This document shows positions 1 to 5,593 of a DNA stretch of 33,277 nucleotides, piece after piece. The DNA is from a virus. The notes beneath the pieces are model-generated. The model saw only the letters and a program-made list of their open reading frames with translations. It did not search any database and was not told the origin of the DNA. Each line of letters opens with the position of its first letter. Positions within the stretch are counted from its first letter, which is position 1. The DNA is taken from positions 1-33,277 of the IMG/VR virus record IMGVR_UViG_3300043570_000557; one strand, given 5' to 3'. The position numbers and the translations under genes were made by a program.

Positions 1-45
1 CTCGTGAGGGTCGCGTCTTTTTTTTAGTTTCTCTTTGTCTTTCAA
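1..45 (-). CDS. possible 5' end of the next leftward gene (partial)
   Basis: A reading frame with TTG as candidate start at 45 stays open to the left edge and encodes 15 mostly charged residues (KDKEKLKKRRDPHE after the initiator). It begins nine bases downstream of the HNH gene stop. No ATG and only a weak ribosome binding site are visible. By position, between an HNH gene and, on a circular map, the portal, it could be the start of a small terminase subunit. This is inference only; a second frame is also open to the edge. Confidence 0.3.
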   Translation of the reverse strand, partial: MKDKEKLKKRRDPHE

Positions 46-53
46 TGACTTAG

Positions 54-503
54 CTACGCAATAATTCGAGAGGCTACCCCCTCGTAGTCATTAATATAAT
101 AATCTTTATAAGAGCCGGAATGATAGTAGCGATAGATACCCTTAGCCTCTAGGGTAGTCTTAGTGCTATGGCATGACGCGCATAGTGATTGGAATAGATT
201 GATGTAGAAGGCTTGCTTCCCTATCTGTTGCCACGGGAATACATGATCGACGTGATGGGCTTGGGTTACTATGTTGCGAGATATGCAGGATACGCATACA
301 GGCTGCTTGCTTAGTTGGGTCTGTCGTACCTGTTGCCAGTGTCGGGTAGAGTATTGAGCATTACTCTCTCTCCTCTGGTCTGTTGGTGCCACATACCTAC
401 CTATTGTGTCCCTCCCCCCGTGCTTCAGGCAGTACACTGTTACAGTGCGTGGGCTATTGCAGCCTAACTCCGCGCAGGTCTGCTGCTGTGGTACTGTCGG
501 CAT
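54..503 (-). CDS. HNH endonuclease
   Basis: This protein of about 149 residues has a zinc-ribbon HNH nuclease core: C70-x2-C73, then HHVDH at residues 83-87, N102, and C108-x2-C111-H112. The His/Asp cluster, the Asn and the second Cys pair are the standard metal- and DNA-cleaving layout of the family. An ATG at 503 was chosen over an in-frame TTG at 533; neither has a strong Shine-Dalgarno sequence and both overlap the upstream gene, so translation is probably coupled. In many HK97-like phages an HNH protein encoded beside the terminase and portal assists DNA packaging. Its place at the end of the leftward operon fits that role, but the terminase is outside the window. It could instead be a free-standing homing nuclease. 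Confidence 0.8.
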   Translation of the reverse strand: MPTVPQQQTCAELGCNSPRTVTVYCLKHGGRDTIGRYVAPTDQRRESNAQYSTRHWQQVRQTQLSKQPVCVSCISRNIVTQAHHVDHVFPWQQIGKQAFYINLFQSLCASCHSTKTTLEAKGIYRYYHSGSYKDYYINDYEGVASRIIA

Positions 504-720
504 AGTGGTTAACGAATACGTCAGTAAATACAATGGCTGGCAGTGATGCCCCTTCTACTAATAGCTTGGCATACTCTATGGTATCGGCTCGGTTACGTCC
601 TGAGACTACTGCGGTGGTATGACCCCACGGGCTACCCTCATCATCGTAATGAATCTCCCTGACCTCGTAGTAATAGCCTGTTTCGTCCTCTAGCTTTACC
701 ATTCGGAGAGTCCAGTTCAT
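454..720 (-). CDS. hypothetical protein, 88 aa
   Basis: This small acidic protein is rich in aromatic residues near its N-terminus (GYYYEVREIHYDDE at about residues 15-28). I recognise no catalytic motif and no membrane segment. The ATG overlaps the stop of the upstream DUF5856 gene as ATGA, and its own 3' end overlaps the HNH gene by about 50 bases, so it is an internal member of the polycistronic leftward operon. The alternating polar/hydrophobic N-terminal half suggests a beta-sheet fold. Function is unknown. Confidence 0.75.
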   Translation of the reverse strand: MNWTLRMVKLEDETGYYYEVREIHYDDEGSPWGHTTAVVSGRNRADTIEYAKLLVEGASLPAIVFTDVFVNHYADSTTAADLRGVRLQ

Positions 721-1196
721 CTTAGGAACCTCAGTTTGTAGATAGTGCTGTCGATTAGTCCAGCTATCTCGTCAACTAAGTTCTGCAATTCTGAGTCTTG
801 GGGAAGGTCTTGGCGTTCGTCTTTAACGTAGTCATTCAGACTGATGAGGTATTCTAGGGCGGGAGTAGGCAAGAAGTAATCTTGTTCATAGTTAGAGATG
901 ATGCCGTACTTTCCCTGATACGCCTCTACAAAACTATCAACCAAGTCTCCTACTTCCTCATAGTACGCACCTAGAGCAACGTGTTCAGAGTATGAGCGAG
1001 ACTGAAGGTGAAGGATATGAGCATTGGTGACACTGTGAAGCATTGTTAGAACGAAGTGTTGTGGCGTGTAGTCCATCTTAGTCTCCTTAAATCCGCTGGC
1101 GTGGGCTGCGGCTGCTACTTGTAGGGCTTTCTGTTTGGTAGGGAATGGGCCTTTACTGCCCCAATACCATCCGTCTTTATCATTTCTGATTGGCAT
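717..1196 (-). CDS. KGPF-module / DUF5856 ferritin-like fusion protein
   Basis: Two parts are visible in 159 residues. Residues 1-38 form a short module (DGWYWGSKGPF at about 8-18, then an Ala-rich helix) that I recall as a recurring N-terminal piece in other phage proteins. Residues 45-159 are helical and match the DUF5856 pattern known from T4-like and cyanophage genomes: H60 and H63, then SYSEHVALGAYYEEVGDLVD and a following VEAYQGKYG. The His/Glu spacing (H60, H63, H72, E80, E81, E91) resembles Dps/ferritin-like four-helix proteins, so metal binding or a structural role is possible but unproven. The start has a GAGG ribosome binding site and the stop overlaps the next ATG. Confidence 0.7.
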   Translation of the reverse strand: MPIRNDKDGWYWGSKGPFPTKQKALQVAAAAHASGFKETKMDYTPQHFVLTMLHSVTNAHILHLQSRSYSEHVALGAYYEEVGDLVDSFVEAYQGKYGIISNYEQDYFLPTPALEYLISLNDYVKDERQDLPQDSELQNLVDEIAGLIDSTIYKLRFLR

Positions 1197-1198
1197 AT

Positions 1199-1378
1199 CT
1201 ACCTCAGTTTATAACGATCCCTACACGGCGCACATACGGACTCAATAAGCCGTCCACTGTACTCCCCACATAGAGTACACTCTCCGGGTTCGCCCTTCGC
1301 CAGCGGCTTCCTAGCCTGTTTAATCAATATGTCAAGCCGTTGTTGCGCTTGATCATTCCCTATATCAGCTTCGTCCAT
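1199..1378 (-). CDS. TraR/DksA-like C4 zinc-finger protein, 59 aa
   Basis: This short gene starts with ATG at 1378 and ends with TAG at 1199. It begins MDEADIGNDQAQQRLD and has a helical N-terminal half. Its C-terminal half carries ECTLCGEYSGRLIE followed by VCAPCRDR, a CxxC...CxxC finger with the layout of the TraR/DksA zinc finger. Phage-encoded TraR-like proteins bind in the secondary channel of RNA polymerase and mimic DksA plus ppGpp, shifting host promoter choice. That role here is inference from the family. The gene overlaps the upstream 75-residue gene by 14 bases and ends two bases before the next start, consistent with coupled translation. Confidence 0.75.
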   Translation of the reverse strand: MDEADIGNDQAQQRLDILIKQARKPLAKGEPGECTLCGEYSGRLIESVCAPCRDRYKLR

Positions 1379-1592
1379 CTACCATTCTCTGTCGATAACA
1401 AAATATCTTGCACTTGCAGCCCCCATCTTGCACCTCATTGATACCATAGGTTCTGAATCGTGCTACCAGTTCCTTTCTTGCTTCTCTACATCTCTCCTTC
1501 GATATTAATCTTTCCCGACAACTACGGCAATTGAATTGATATAGACCAGAGCCGGGGTTCTGCTTTGCTGTCTCACACTCAGGACAGGTCAA
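1365..1592 (-). CDS. small zinc-ribbon-like protein, 75 aa
   Basis: The reading frame begins with TTG at 1592 inside the 3' end of the methyltransferase gene and overlaps it by 14 bases; there is no ATG before residue 70. The protein opens TCPEC, continues with LYQFNCRSCRERLI and a basic helix (about residues 31-47), and ends with GCKCKIFCYRQR. Two CxxC pairs suggest one zinc ribbon, and the late CxCxxxC cluster may bind a further metal. I do not recognise a named family. It lies between a DNA methyltransferase and a TraR-like finger protein, so nucleic-acid or polymerase binding is plausible only by association. Confidence 0.65.
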   Translation of the reverse strand: MTCPECETAKQNPGSGLYQFNCRSCRERLISKERCREARKELVARFRTYGINEVQDGGCKCKIFCYRQRMVDGRS

Positions 1593-2811
1593 ATTCCACG
1601 CCCGTAGACTCTAGCGTTGCCTTCTTGCCCGTGAACTCTTGCCAGCGTTTGACTATAACATCGCAGTATTTAGGGTCTAGTTCCATCCCATAGCAATTCC
1701 TTTCTGTTTTTTCTGCGGCAATTACAGTTGTCCCGCTTCCACAAAAAGGCTCAAATATAATTCCCGTGTTGACATTAACTAAAGCAATTCCCTTTTCCGG
1801 CAATTCAACTGGAAAGCAAGCCTTATGGTTTTCTTGCTGCGCGTTTGTGTTGCTTATTTGCCAGAAATTGCTAATGACATTTTTAGTATTAAGGCTTTGT
1901 TTATTAGTCGACAAAACGTAAATTGGCTCCCAGTCGCGCATTAAGGAACCTTTGAATGGAATAGTGCTGCTTTTCTTCCAGCAAATTTGCTCTACTAGAT
2001 AAGGCAGTCTCCCAGATATTTGCTGTATATATTCAAATCTTGATTTCGCGTTATAACTTACATTCCAAAAAATAAAGCCGTCAGTTACTGCGAAACATAT
2101 TTCCAATACAGAAGCGGCAAAATGTACATAATCACACGATGGAAGTTTATCCGAATATCCTTCTGAGTATAACTTAACGCTTTTCTTACCATTAAATATA
2201 TCTCCCTGACCAGCTTTTGTATCTGCGTTATATGGTGGTGATGTAAATACCATATCAGCTTTTTGCCCATCCATCAGATTCTCTACCGCATCAATGCTGG
2301 TCGAATCTCCGCACATAACCCGATGCCTATCTAGCAGCCATACATCGCCTAGCTTAGTTATCGGAGTCTCTGGGACTTCCGGCACAGCGTCCTCGTCGGT
2401 TAACCCCTCGGTTATCTTTGGGTTAAGTTCCGCTATTTCATCGACCGTAAATCCAGTCAAATCCATATTGACCCCGAATTCTGTCAGTTCGGTTAACTCT
2501 AAAGCCAGTAACTCCTCGTCCCATCCAGCGTTCATAGCGATCTTATTATCTGCGATAATGTAAGCCCTTCTTTGCGTCTCTGAGAGGTGATTAAGCCTTA
2601 TACACGGGACAGCATCCAATTCTAGTTTCCGTGCAGCCAAAACCCTCCCGTGACCTGCTATGATGCTTGACTGCTCATCTATTAGAACGGGATTGTTAAA
2701 GCCGAACTCTCTGATACTTGCTGCGATCTGCGCGACCTGCGCTTCACTGTGAGTCCGGGCGTTGTTTGCGTAGGGAATTAATGTCTCGATGCCGATCTGT
2801 TCAACCTGCAT
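1579..2811 (-). CDS. ParB-domain / beta-class DNA methyltransferase fusion
   Basis: The 410-residue protein begins with a ParB/Spo0J-type N-terminal domain (about 1-130; GHGR at 53-56, IIADNK at 85-90). The catalytic domain follows: motif IV is TSPPY at 190-194 and the AdoMet-binding motif I is FCGSGTT near 356-362. Motif IV before motif I marks the beta class of N4-cytosine/N6-adenine methyltransferases. The region between them should hold the target-recognition domain and is visibly more AT-rich in DNA (about 1840-2230) than its flanks, which suggests recombination. Phage enzymes of this kind protect DNA from host restriction; ParB domains may cleave DNA or bind CTP, unproven here. ATG at 2811 has GAGGG upstream; an in-frame TTG lies at 2826. 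Confidence 0.9.
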   Translation of the reverse strand: MQVEQIGIETLIPYANNARTHSEAQVAQIAASIREFGFNNPVLIDEQSSIIAGHGRVLAARKLELDAVPCIRLNHLSETQRRAYIIADNKIAMNAGWDEELLALELTELTEFGVNMDLTGFTVDEIAELNPKITEGLTDEDAVPEVPETPITKLGDVWLLDRHRVMCGDSTSIDAVENLMDGQKADMVFTSPPYNADTKAGQGDIFNGKKSVKLYSEGYSDKLPSCDYVHFAASVLEICFAVTDGFIFWNVSYNAKSRFEYIQQISGRLPYLVEQICWKKSSTIPFKGSLMRDWEPIYVLSTNKQSLNTKNVISNFWQISNTNAQQENHKACFPVELPEKGIALVNVNTGIIFEPFCGSGTTVIAAEKTERNCYGMELDPKYCDVIVKRWQEFTGKKATLESTGVEFDLS

Positions 2812-3076
2812 TGACGAATCCCTCAATAGCCCCGGCTTTTACTGCTGGTACTGACATTCTGACGCGGTGATAGGTGTATGACCAGACTTCCTTTCTACCC
2901 TTAATATTATCAGCCTTTATTCTTTCGCGAGTAACGTACCTCTGTTTTAATAGATAGCACATGACCATTGATATTTCGTTAGATTTTAACGTAGTCTTTT
3001 CAGCAATCTGGGCCAAAGTTATCTCGCCTTCATGCTCTCGTAGTAATGCTCTTATCTTTACTGCTGCGTTAGCCAT
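2801..3076 (-). CDS. winged-helix-like putative DNA-binding protein
   Basis: This 91-residue basic protein has a clear AGGAG-type ribosome binding site before ATG at 3076. Residues 4-60 follow a helix-turn-helix layout: a first helix (KIRALLREHEG), a helix-turn-helix (ITLAQIAEKTTLKSNEISMV), then a recognition or wing segment (YVTRERIKADN). The TLAQIAEKTTL stretch is typical of small winged-helix regulators. It overlaps the methyltransferase gene by 11 bases. A role as a local transcription regulator or accessory DNA-binding protein is inference; no operator can be assigned. Confidence 0.65.
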   Translation of the reverse strand: MANAAVKIRALLREHEGEITLAQIAEKTTLKSNEISMVMCYLLKQRYVTRERIKADNIKGRKEVWSYTYHRVRMSVPAVKAGAIEGFVNAG

Positions 3077-3116
3077 TCCTGTCTCCTAGATGTATTAGCC
3101 GCGCGAGTATTATATC

Positions 3117-3344
3117 TTATATAACTACAGCAGCTATGACACATATTAGACCGCCTACGGCTGCTACGAAAGCTATTTTGATCCATATTACCAGCCGCCG
3201 ATCATCCTCCTCCCAACTGCTTGAAATATAGCCCCGCCCTATGCCGCGAGGAGCGTTTAGGTAGGGTAGATACCCATCATAGTTCTTACTGCGTTCTGCG
3301 CCTTCTCGTGACGTTCTGGGGCTAGTATCGTAGTTAGAGTTCAT
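3117..3344 (-). CDS. small single-span membrane protein, 75 aa
   Basis: Residues 1-48 are polar, with several Arg and Tyr residues. Residues 50-75 form one strongly hydrophobic span (LVIWIKIAFVAAVGGLICVI and on to the end), a C-terminal tail anchor with no cytoplasmic or periplasmic tail after it. The ATG overlaps the upstream stop as ATGA. I recognise no family. A tail-anchored early protein could modify the host envelope or act in superinfection control, but the sequence does not show which. Confidence 0.65.
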   Translation of the reverse strand: MNSNYDTSPRTSREGAERSKNYDGYLPYLNAPRGIGRGYISSSWEEDDRRLVIWIKIAFVAAVGGLICVIAAVVI

Positions 3345-3520
3345 GTGTTCTCCACTTCATATATCCACCCTTCAGCAAGACCATTCTTAATATATTCTCG
3401 TAACTCATCCACTTCCTCATGTAGTCTCTCTTTGAGCATAATGTGGGTAATCATGCCATTTTGATGATCAGGATGTGTATTACACCGATCAAAGAAATTC
3501 TTAATGTCTGCGTAGATCAT
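3341..3520 (-). CDS. hypothetical protein, 59 aa
   Basis: The ATG at 3520 follows a good AGGAG ribosome binding site (spacing about 6), and the TGA overlaps the next ATG. It reads MIYADIKNFFDRCNTHPDHQ and then a charged helix containing KERLHEEVDELREYI and a C-terminal GWIYEVENT. The middle resembles an amphipathic coiled-coil helix. No conserved family is recognised. The start, Shine-Dalgarno and stop/start coupling make it a convincing gene despite its size. Confidence 0.65.
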   Translation of the reverse strand: MIYADIKNFFDRCNTHPDHQNGMITHIMLKERLHEEVDELREYIKNGLAEGWIYEVENT

Positions 3521-3660
3521 GTGTTCTCCTCGTCGTAAGCAACTAAAGCAGCCTTAGCATTATTGTATTCAACCTCCGCAGCATCCCTAGCATCATCAGC
3601 GGCATACCAAGCATCGCTAGAATCAACAACAGCCTTCACCAGTTCTTCTCTAGTTGTCAT
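3517..3660 (-). CDS. hypothetical acidic helical protein, 47 aa
   Basis: The frame runs from ATG at 3660 to TGA at 3517, overlapping the neighbours at both ends by one and four bases. It starts MTTREELVKAVVDSSDAWYA and is rich in Ala, Asp and Glu; the whole protein is probably one long helix or a helical pair. There is no known motif. The overlaps at both ends support translation, since the chain from 4181 to 3117 is continuous. Confidence 0.55.
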   Translation of the reverse strand: MTTREELVKAVVDSSDAWYAADDARDAAEVEYNNAKAALVAYDEENT

Positions 3661-3911
3661 TAGAAGTCACCTCTGTTTAGCGGCTCTGCCTGTCCGTGGC
3701 GTGGATTGTCCAGATATTCGTCTAAGTTGCGCTTTTCTTCTGCTTCTACTTGTCGATCTAGCCGAACTTCGTAATCATCTATCATATATTGATAACTGTC
3801 TAATACCTGTTGTTTCATTTCTTCACTCAAGTTTGCAAACGAAAGGATGGCACGAGCCACCGCTATTTGATACATTGAATTAGCTTTATCCACTTCTTTT
3901 TTAATGTCCAT
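3660..3911 (-). CDS. hypothetical helical protein, 83 aa
   Basis: ATG at 3911 is chosen because AAAGGAG lies six bases before it. A longer in-frame start at 3974 would sit inside the upstream 49-residue gene and has no good ribosome binding site. The protein starts MDIKKEVDKANSMYQIAVAR and is helical throughout, with an acidic/basic mix (VRLDRQVEAEEKRNLDEYLD) and a short polar tail. No family is recognised. The stop overlaps the following ATG by one base. Confidence 0.65.
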   Translation of the reverse strand: MDIKKEVDKANSMYQIAVARAILSFANLSEEMKQQVLDSYQYMIDDYEVRLDRQVEAEEKRNLDEYLDNPRHGQAEPLNRGDF

Positions 3912-4050
3912 TAAATTCTCCTTTATACAATTCAACCAGTTTAGATAATTCGTTATATTTTTCTTCGAGAGCAATATATTTTTTTACCAAATCATTATGG
4001 TCCGCGACCATTTGATCTACCTTTATCTCTTTCAAATTAAATATGTCCAT
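3901..4050 (-). CDS. hypothetical coiled-coil-like protein, 49 aa
   Basis: The frame has ATG at 4050 and TAA at 3901. It reads MDIFNLKEIKVDQMVADHND and continues with a heptad-like helix (LVKKYIALEEKYNELSKLVE), consistent with a short coiled coil. Its TAA lies 11 bases past the start of the next gene, and its ATG shares one base with the stop of the membrane protein before it. No family recognised. Confidence 0.55.
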   Translation of the reverse strand: MDIFNLKEIKVDQMVADHNDLVKKYIALEEKYNELSKLVELYKGEFNGH

Positions 4051-4181
4051 TACATACTCCCGCATTGATCAATTATTGATGTTATTGCTACCGCAAGCAC
4101 TATTATAACCACGATCAGCCACGGGGTAGGCTCGAATGGCTTGCGGGGTGGGCGGGGAAAGAACTCGTCATATTTACTCAT
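4050..4181 (-). CDS. small single-span membrane protein, 43 aa
   Basis: ATG at 4181 is preceded by AAGGAG (about 8 bases upstream). Residues 1-19 are polar and proline-rich (YDEFFPRPPRKPFEPTP), residues 21-36 are hydrophobic (WLIVVIIVLAVAITSII), and a short tail DQCGSM follows. The layout is an N-in/C-out or tail-anchored miniprotein. Short prolines-then-span proteins are common in early phage operons, usually without assigned function. Confidence 0.6.
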   Translation of the reverse strand: MSKYDEFFPRPPRKPFEPTPWLIVVIIVLAVAITSIIDQCGSM

Positions 4182-4191
4182 CTGTATCTCC

Positions 4192-4404
4192 TTATTGAAT
4201 ACACAGGCTATCAACGCCAAGAAGGGTTTTTATCTGGTCGATAACGCCCTGACGAGTCTCACTAGAAAACTCAACAAGTTCACCTTGTAACTCTAAGACA
4301 TTTGTCCTAATAGGAATTCCCTCGCACTCACCTACCCAACGAGTCTGAAAATCATTACCTTCATATCCCTCAAAGCAATAAATCCATGTTTTGGTATTAA
4401 TCAT
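4192..4404 (-). CDS. hypothetical protein, 70 aa
   Basis: It starts MINTKTWIYCFEGYEGNDFQ at an ATG with GGAG upstream and ends with GVDSLCIQ. The pattern of short beta strands (WIYCFEG, TRWVGECEGIPI) followed by a helix (RQGVIDQIKTLL) suggests a compact alpha/beta fold. I do not recognise it. A UUCG hairpin lies just upstream of its ribosome binding site (4421-4438). Confidence 0.65.
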   Translation of the reverse strand: MINTKTWIYCFEGYEGNDFQTRWVGECEGIPIRTNVLELQGELVEFSSETRQGVIDQIKTLLGVDSLCIQ

Positions 4405-4420
4405 TTGTATCTCCAGAGAA

Positions 4421-4438
4421 TCCTCCCCGAAGGGAGGA
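4421..4438 (-). promoter_or_regulatory. UUCG-tetraloop hairpin between two genes
   Basis: On the transcribed strand this is a seven-base-pair stem TCCTCCC / GGGAGGA closing the loop TTCG, an exceptionally stable tetraloop type. No U-tract follows, so it is not a typical intrinsic terminator. It sits seven bases after the 97-residue gene and 17 bases before the next ATG, where it could stabilise the 3' end of a processed message or modulate translation of the downstream gene. Confidence 0.6.
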
Positions 4439-4444
4439 AGGTTG

Positions 4445-4738
4445 TTAGTATGAGAAAAATCCGGCTTGGCTGACTACTCCTAGATACCCGCCAACTGATG
4501 TTTTTCTGTTTACGAGTTCGTTTAGGTTTACAGCACCGATCCACCTGCCCCACGCTGCGTTAAATACAACAATGTATTCAGCTTCGTTCCCGGCTCTGTC
4601 GAAATGTCTACCTGCGAGTTTAGCTACAGCAGAGGTAGCTTTCTCAGCAGCGGCTTGCGTCTTGTAATTCTTGCACGGGTTAGCATTGGTGGCTCTGTAT
4701 TCTTCTACTCGTGCAATCAAGTTGTCTATGATATTCAT
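4445..4738 (-). CDS. hypothetical protein, 97 aa
   Basis: It begins MNIIDNLIARVEEYRATNAN. A helical N-terminal half (to about residue 45) with several Ala/Lys repeats is followed by a mixed beta region (EYIVVFNAAWGRWIGAVNLN) and a Gly/Val-rich tail. I recall similar small proteins in early regions of freshwater and enterobacterial phages, but no biochemical function is assigned. The start lies two bases from the stop of the promoter-proximal gene, so it is the second gene of the operon. Confidence 0.65.
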   Translation of the reverse strand: MNIIDNLIARVEEYRATNANPCKNYKTQAAAEKATSAVAKLAGRHFDRAGNEAEYIVVFNAAWGRWIGAVNLNELVNRKTSVGGYLGVVSQAGFFSY

Positions 4739-4740
4739 GA

Positions 4741-4872
4741 TTATTGCCCCTTCACAAAAGCTACTGCATCAAAGATTGTGTAGAATCTTGCTATCACATT
4801 ACGGCGTTCGTTTCTAATGATCCAGACTGTGATTCCGCTTTTTACTGTTGAGGTTCTTTGTATTGTTAACAT
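4741..4872 (-). CDS. promoter-proximal basic protein, 43 aa
   Basis: ATG at 4872 has a strong ribosome binding site (CAGGAG, spacing about 8). A longer in-frame reading to 4950 would begin inside the promoter, so the short form is preferred. It reads MLTIQRTSTVKSGITVWIIR and continues with RNERRNVIARFYTIFDAVAF. It is basic with beta-like N-terminal strands. It is the first gene of the leftward early operon. Function is unknown; such first genes often encode host-takeover proteins, which is inference here. Confidence 0.7.
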   Translation of the reverse strand: MLTIQRTSTVKSGITVWIIRNERRNVIARFYTIFDAVAFVKGQ

Positions 4873-4918
4873 TTTGTTTCTCCTGTTTTGGGCTTCAAAA
4901 TGAATCCCGATGTAGAGA

Positions 4919-4947
4919 ATATTAAAGAGATGTATTAGAACTGTCAA
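4919..4947 (-). promoter_or_regulatory. sigma70-type promoter of the leftward early operon
   Basis: On the minus strand a perfect -35 hexamer TTGACA (4947-4942) is followed by exactly 17 bases and a -10 hexamer TAATAT (4924-4919). Position, strength and the downstream CAGGAG/ATG at 4872 make this the likely early promoter for the whole 4872-to-left-edge gene chain. A weaker second set (TTGATT, then TATTAT after 18 bases) lies just upstream in the same AT-rich stretch. Such consensus promoters are typical of immediate-early phage transcription by host RNA polymerase. Confidence 0.8.
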
Positions 4948-4949
4948 CA

Positions 4950-5085
4950 TATTTATAATACATTTATTTATCTAATAGAATCAATCTTTTACAAAGGCTT
5001 TCCCGCTTCCCGCTTTGCCCGTTTCGATATATTTCGGTGCAAACGGGTAAAAGACAGTCTCCGCCGGACACGGATAATCTGAACG
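4950..5085. other. non-coding regulatory gap with repeats
   Basis: No coding frame is visible between the early promoter and the terminator. The stretch 5000-5024 holds three near-repeats (TCCCGCTT, CCCGCTTT, GCCCGTTT). An inverted repeat CCCGTTT (5018-5024) / AAACGGG (5041-5047) follows, with an AT-rich core around TTTCGATATATTTCG. This could be an operator, a regulatory hairpin or part of an origin; the sequence alone does not decide. Confidence 0.4.
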
Positions 5086-5114
5086 AAAAAAAGGGCCACG
5101 ATTTCTCGTAGCCC
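5086..5114 (-). terminator. intrinsic terminator after the SSB operon
   Basis: On the minus strand the stem GGGCTACGA / TCGTGGCCC (nine pairs, one of them a G-T wobble) closes a GAAA tetraloop and is followed at once by seven T residues (5092-5086). This is a textbook rho-independent terminator. It separates the recombination operon from the next operon, which has its own promoter at 4919-4947. Confidence 0.9.
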
Positions 5115-5179
5115 CCTTTCCCTTTGCTGCTTTGATGGAGGGTGTCGCAACTACCAGATTACGACTCTTTCATTATATA

Positions 5180-5593
5180 TCAGAACGGCAAATCCGAAGG
5201 CATATCGTCAAACGGCGTAGAGTATGGGTCGGTTACTTTTTGAGTCTTTATTGGCACTACGTTATCCGTCTCTTTTGCCTTCCCTCCCAAAAACTGCACT
5301 GTATCAGCCGCGATCTTGGTAGAGTATTTCACTGCACCAGACTTGTCCTGATACTTGTCCGTTTGCAGCCGACCTTGTACGAACACCTGAGAGCCTTTGC
5401 CGATGTACTGGCCGCAAAGTTCTGCTAGCTTACCGAAGGCTGAAATATTTACCCACTCAACTCCTTCAGACTTTTTGGTTTTCCAATCGCAAGCAATACT
5501 AAAACTAGCTACAGAATCGCCAGCCGGGGTGACGCGCAACTCTACATCCCGCCCTAATCTCCCGATACCACTCCACTGATTCAGATCAGACAT
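5180..5593 (-). CDS. ssb: single-stranded DNA-binding protein
   Basis: The 137 residues form one OB-fold domain (GRLGRDVELRVTPAGDSVAS at about 11-30, then IACDWKTKK, WVNISAFGKLAE, GSQVFVQGRLQTDKYQDKSG) and a flexible acidic tail ending DDMPSDLPF. That tail is the protein-interaction peptide of bacterial SSBs (consensus ending in DIPF). It coats replication and recombination intermediates and recruits partners. It overlaps the exonuclease gene by eight bases and is the last gene before a strong terminator. The ATG has GGAG upstream. Recombination-type phages commonly encode SSB with an exonuclease and annealing protein, as here. Confidence 0.95.
   Translation of the reverse strand: MSDLNQWSGIGRLGRDVELRVTPAGDSVASFSIACDWKTKKSEGVEWVNISAFGKLAELCGQYIGKGSQVFVQGRLQTDKYQDKSGAVKYSTKIAADTVQFLGGKAKETDNVVPIKTQKVTDPYSTPFDDMPSDLPF

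Noticed and set aside
3563-3883. 106-codon plus-strand frame
   Set aside because: It is antisense to a continuous chain of coupled small minus-strand genes with good ribosome binding sites; no signal of its own.
3912-3974. Longer start for the 83-residue gene at 3974
   Set aside because: It lies within the 49-residue gene; the AAAGGAG before 3911 decides the start.
4873-4950. N-terminal extension of the promoter-proximal gene to 4950
   Set aside because: It would begin inside the -35/-10 promoter and lacks a ribosome binding site; the ATG at 4872 has CAGGAG.
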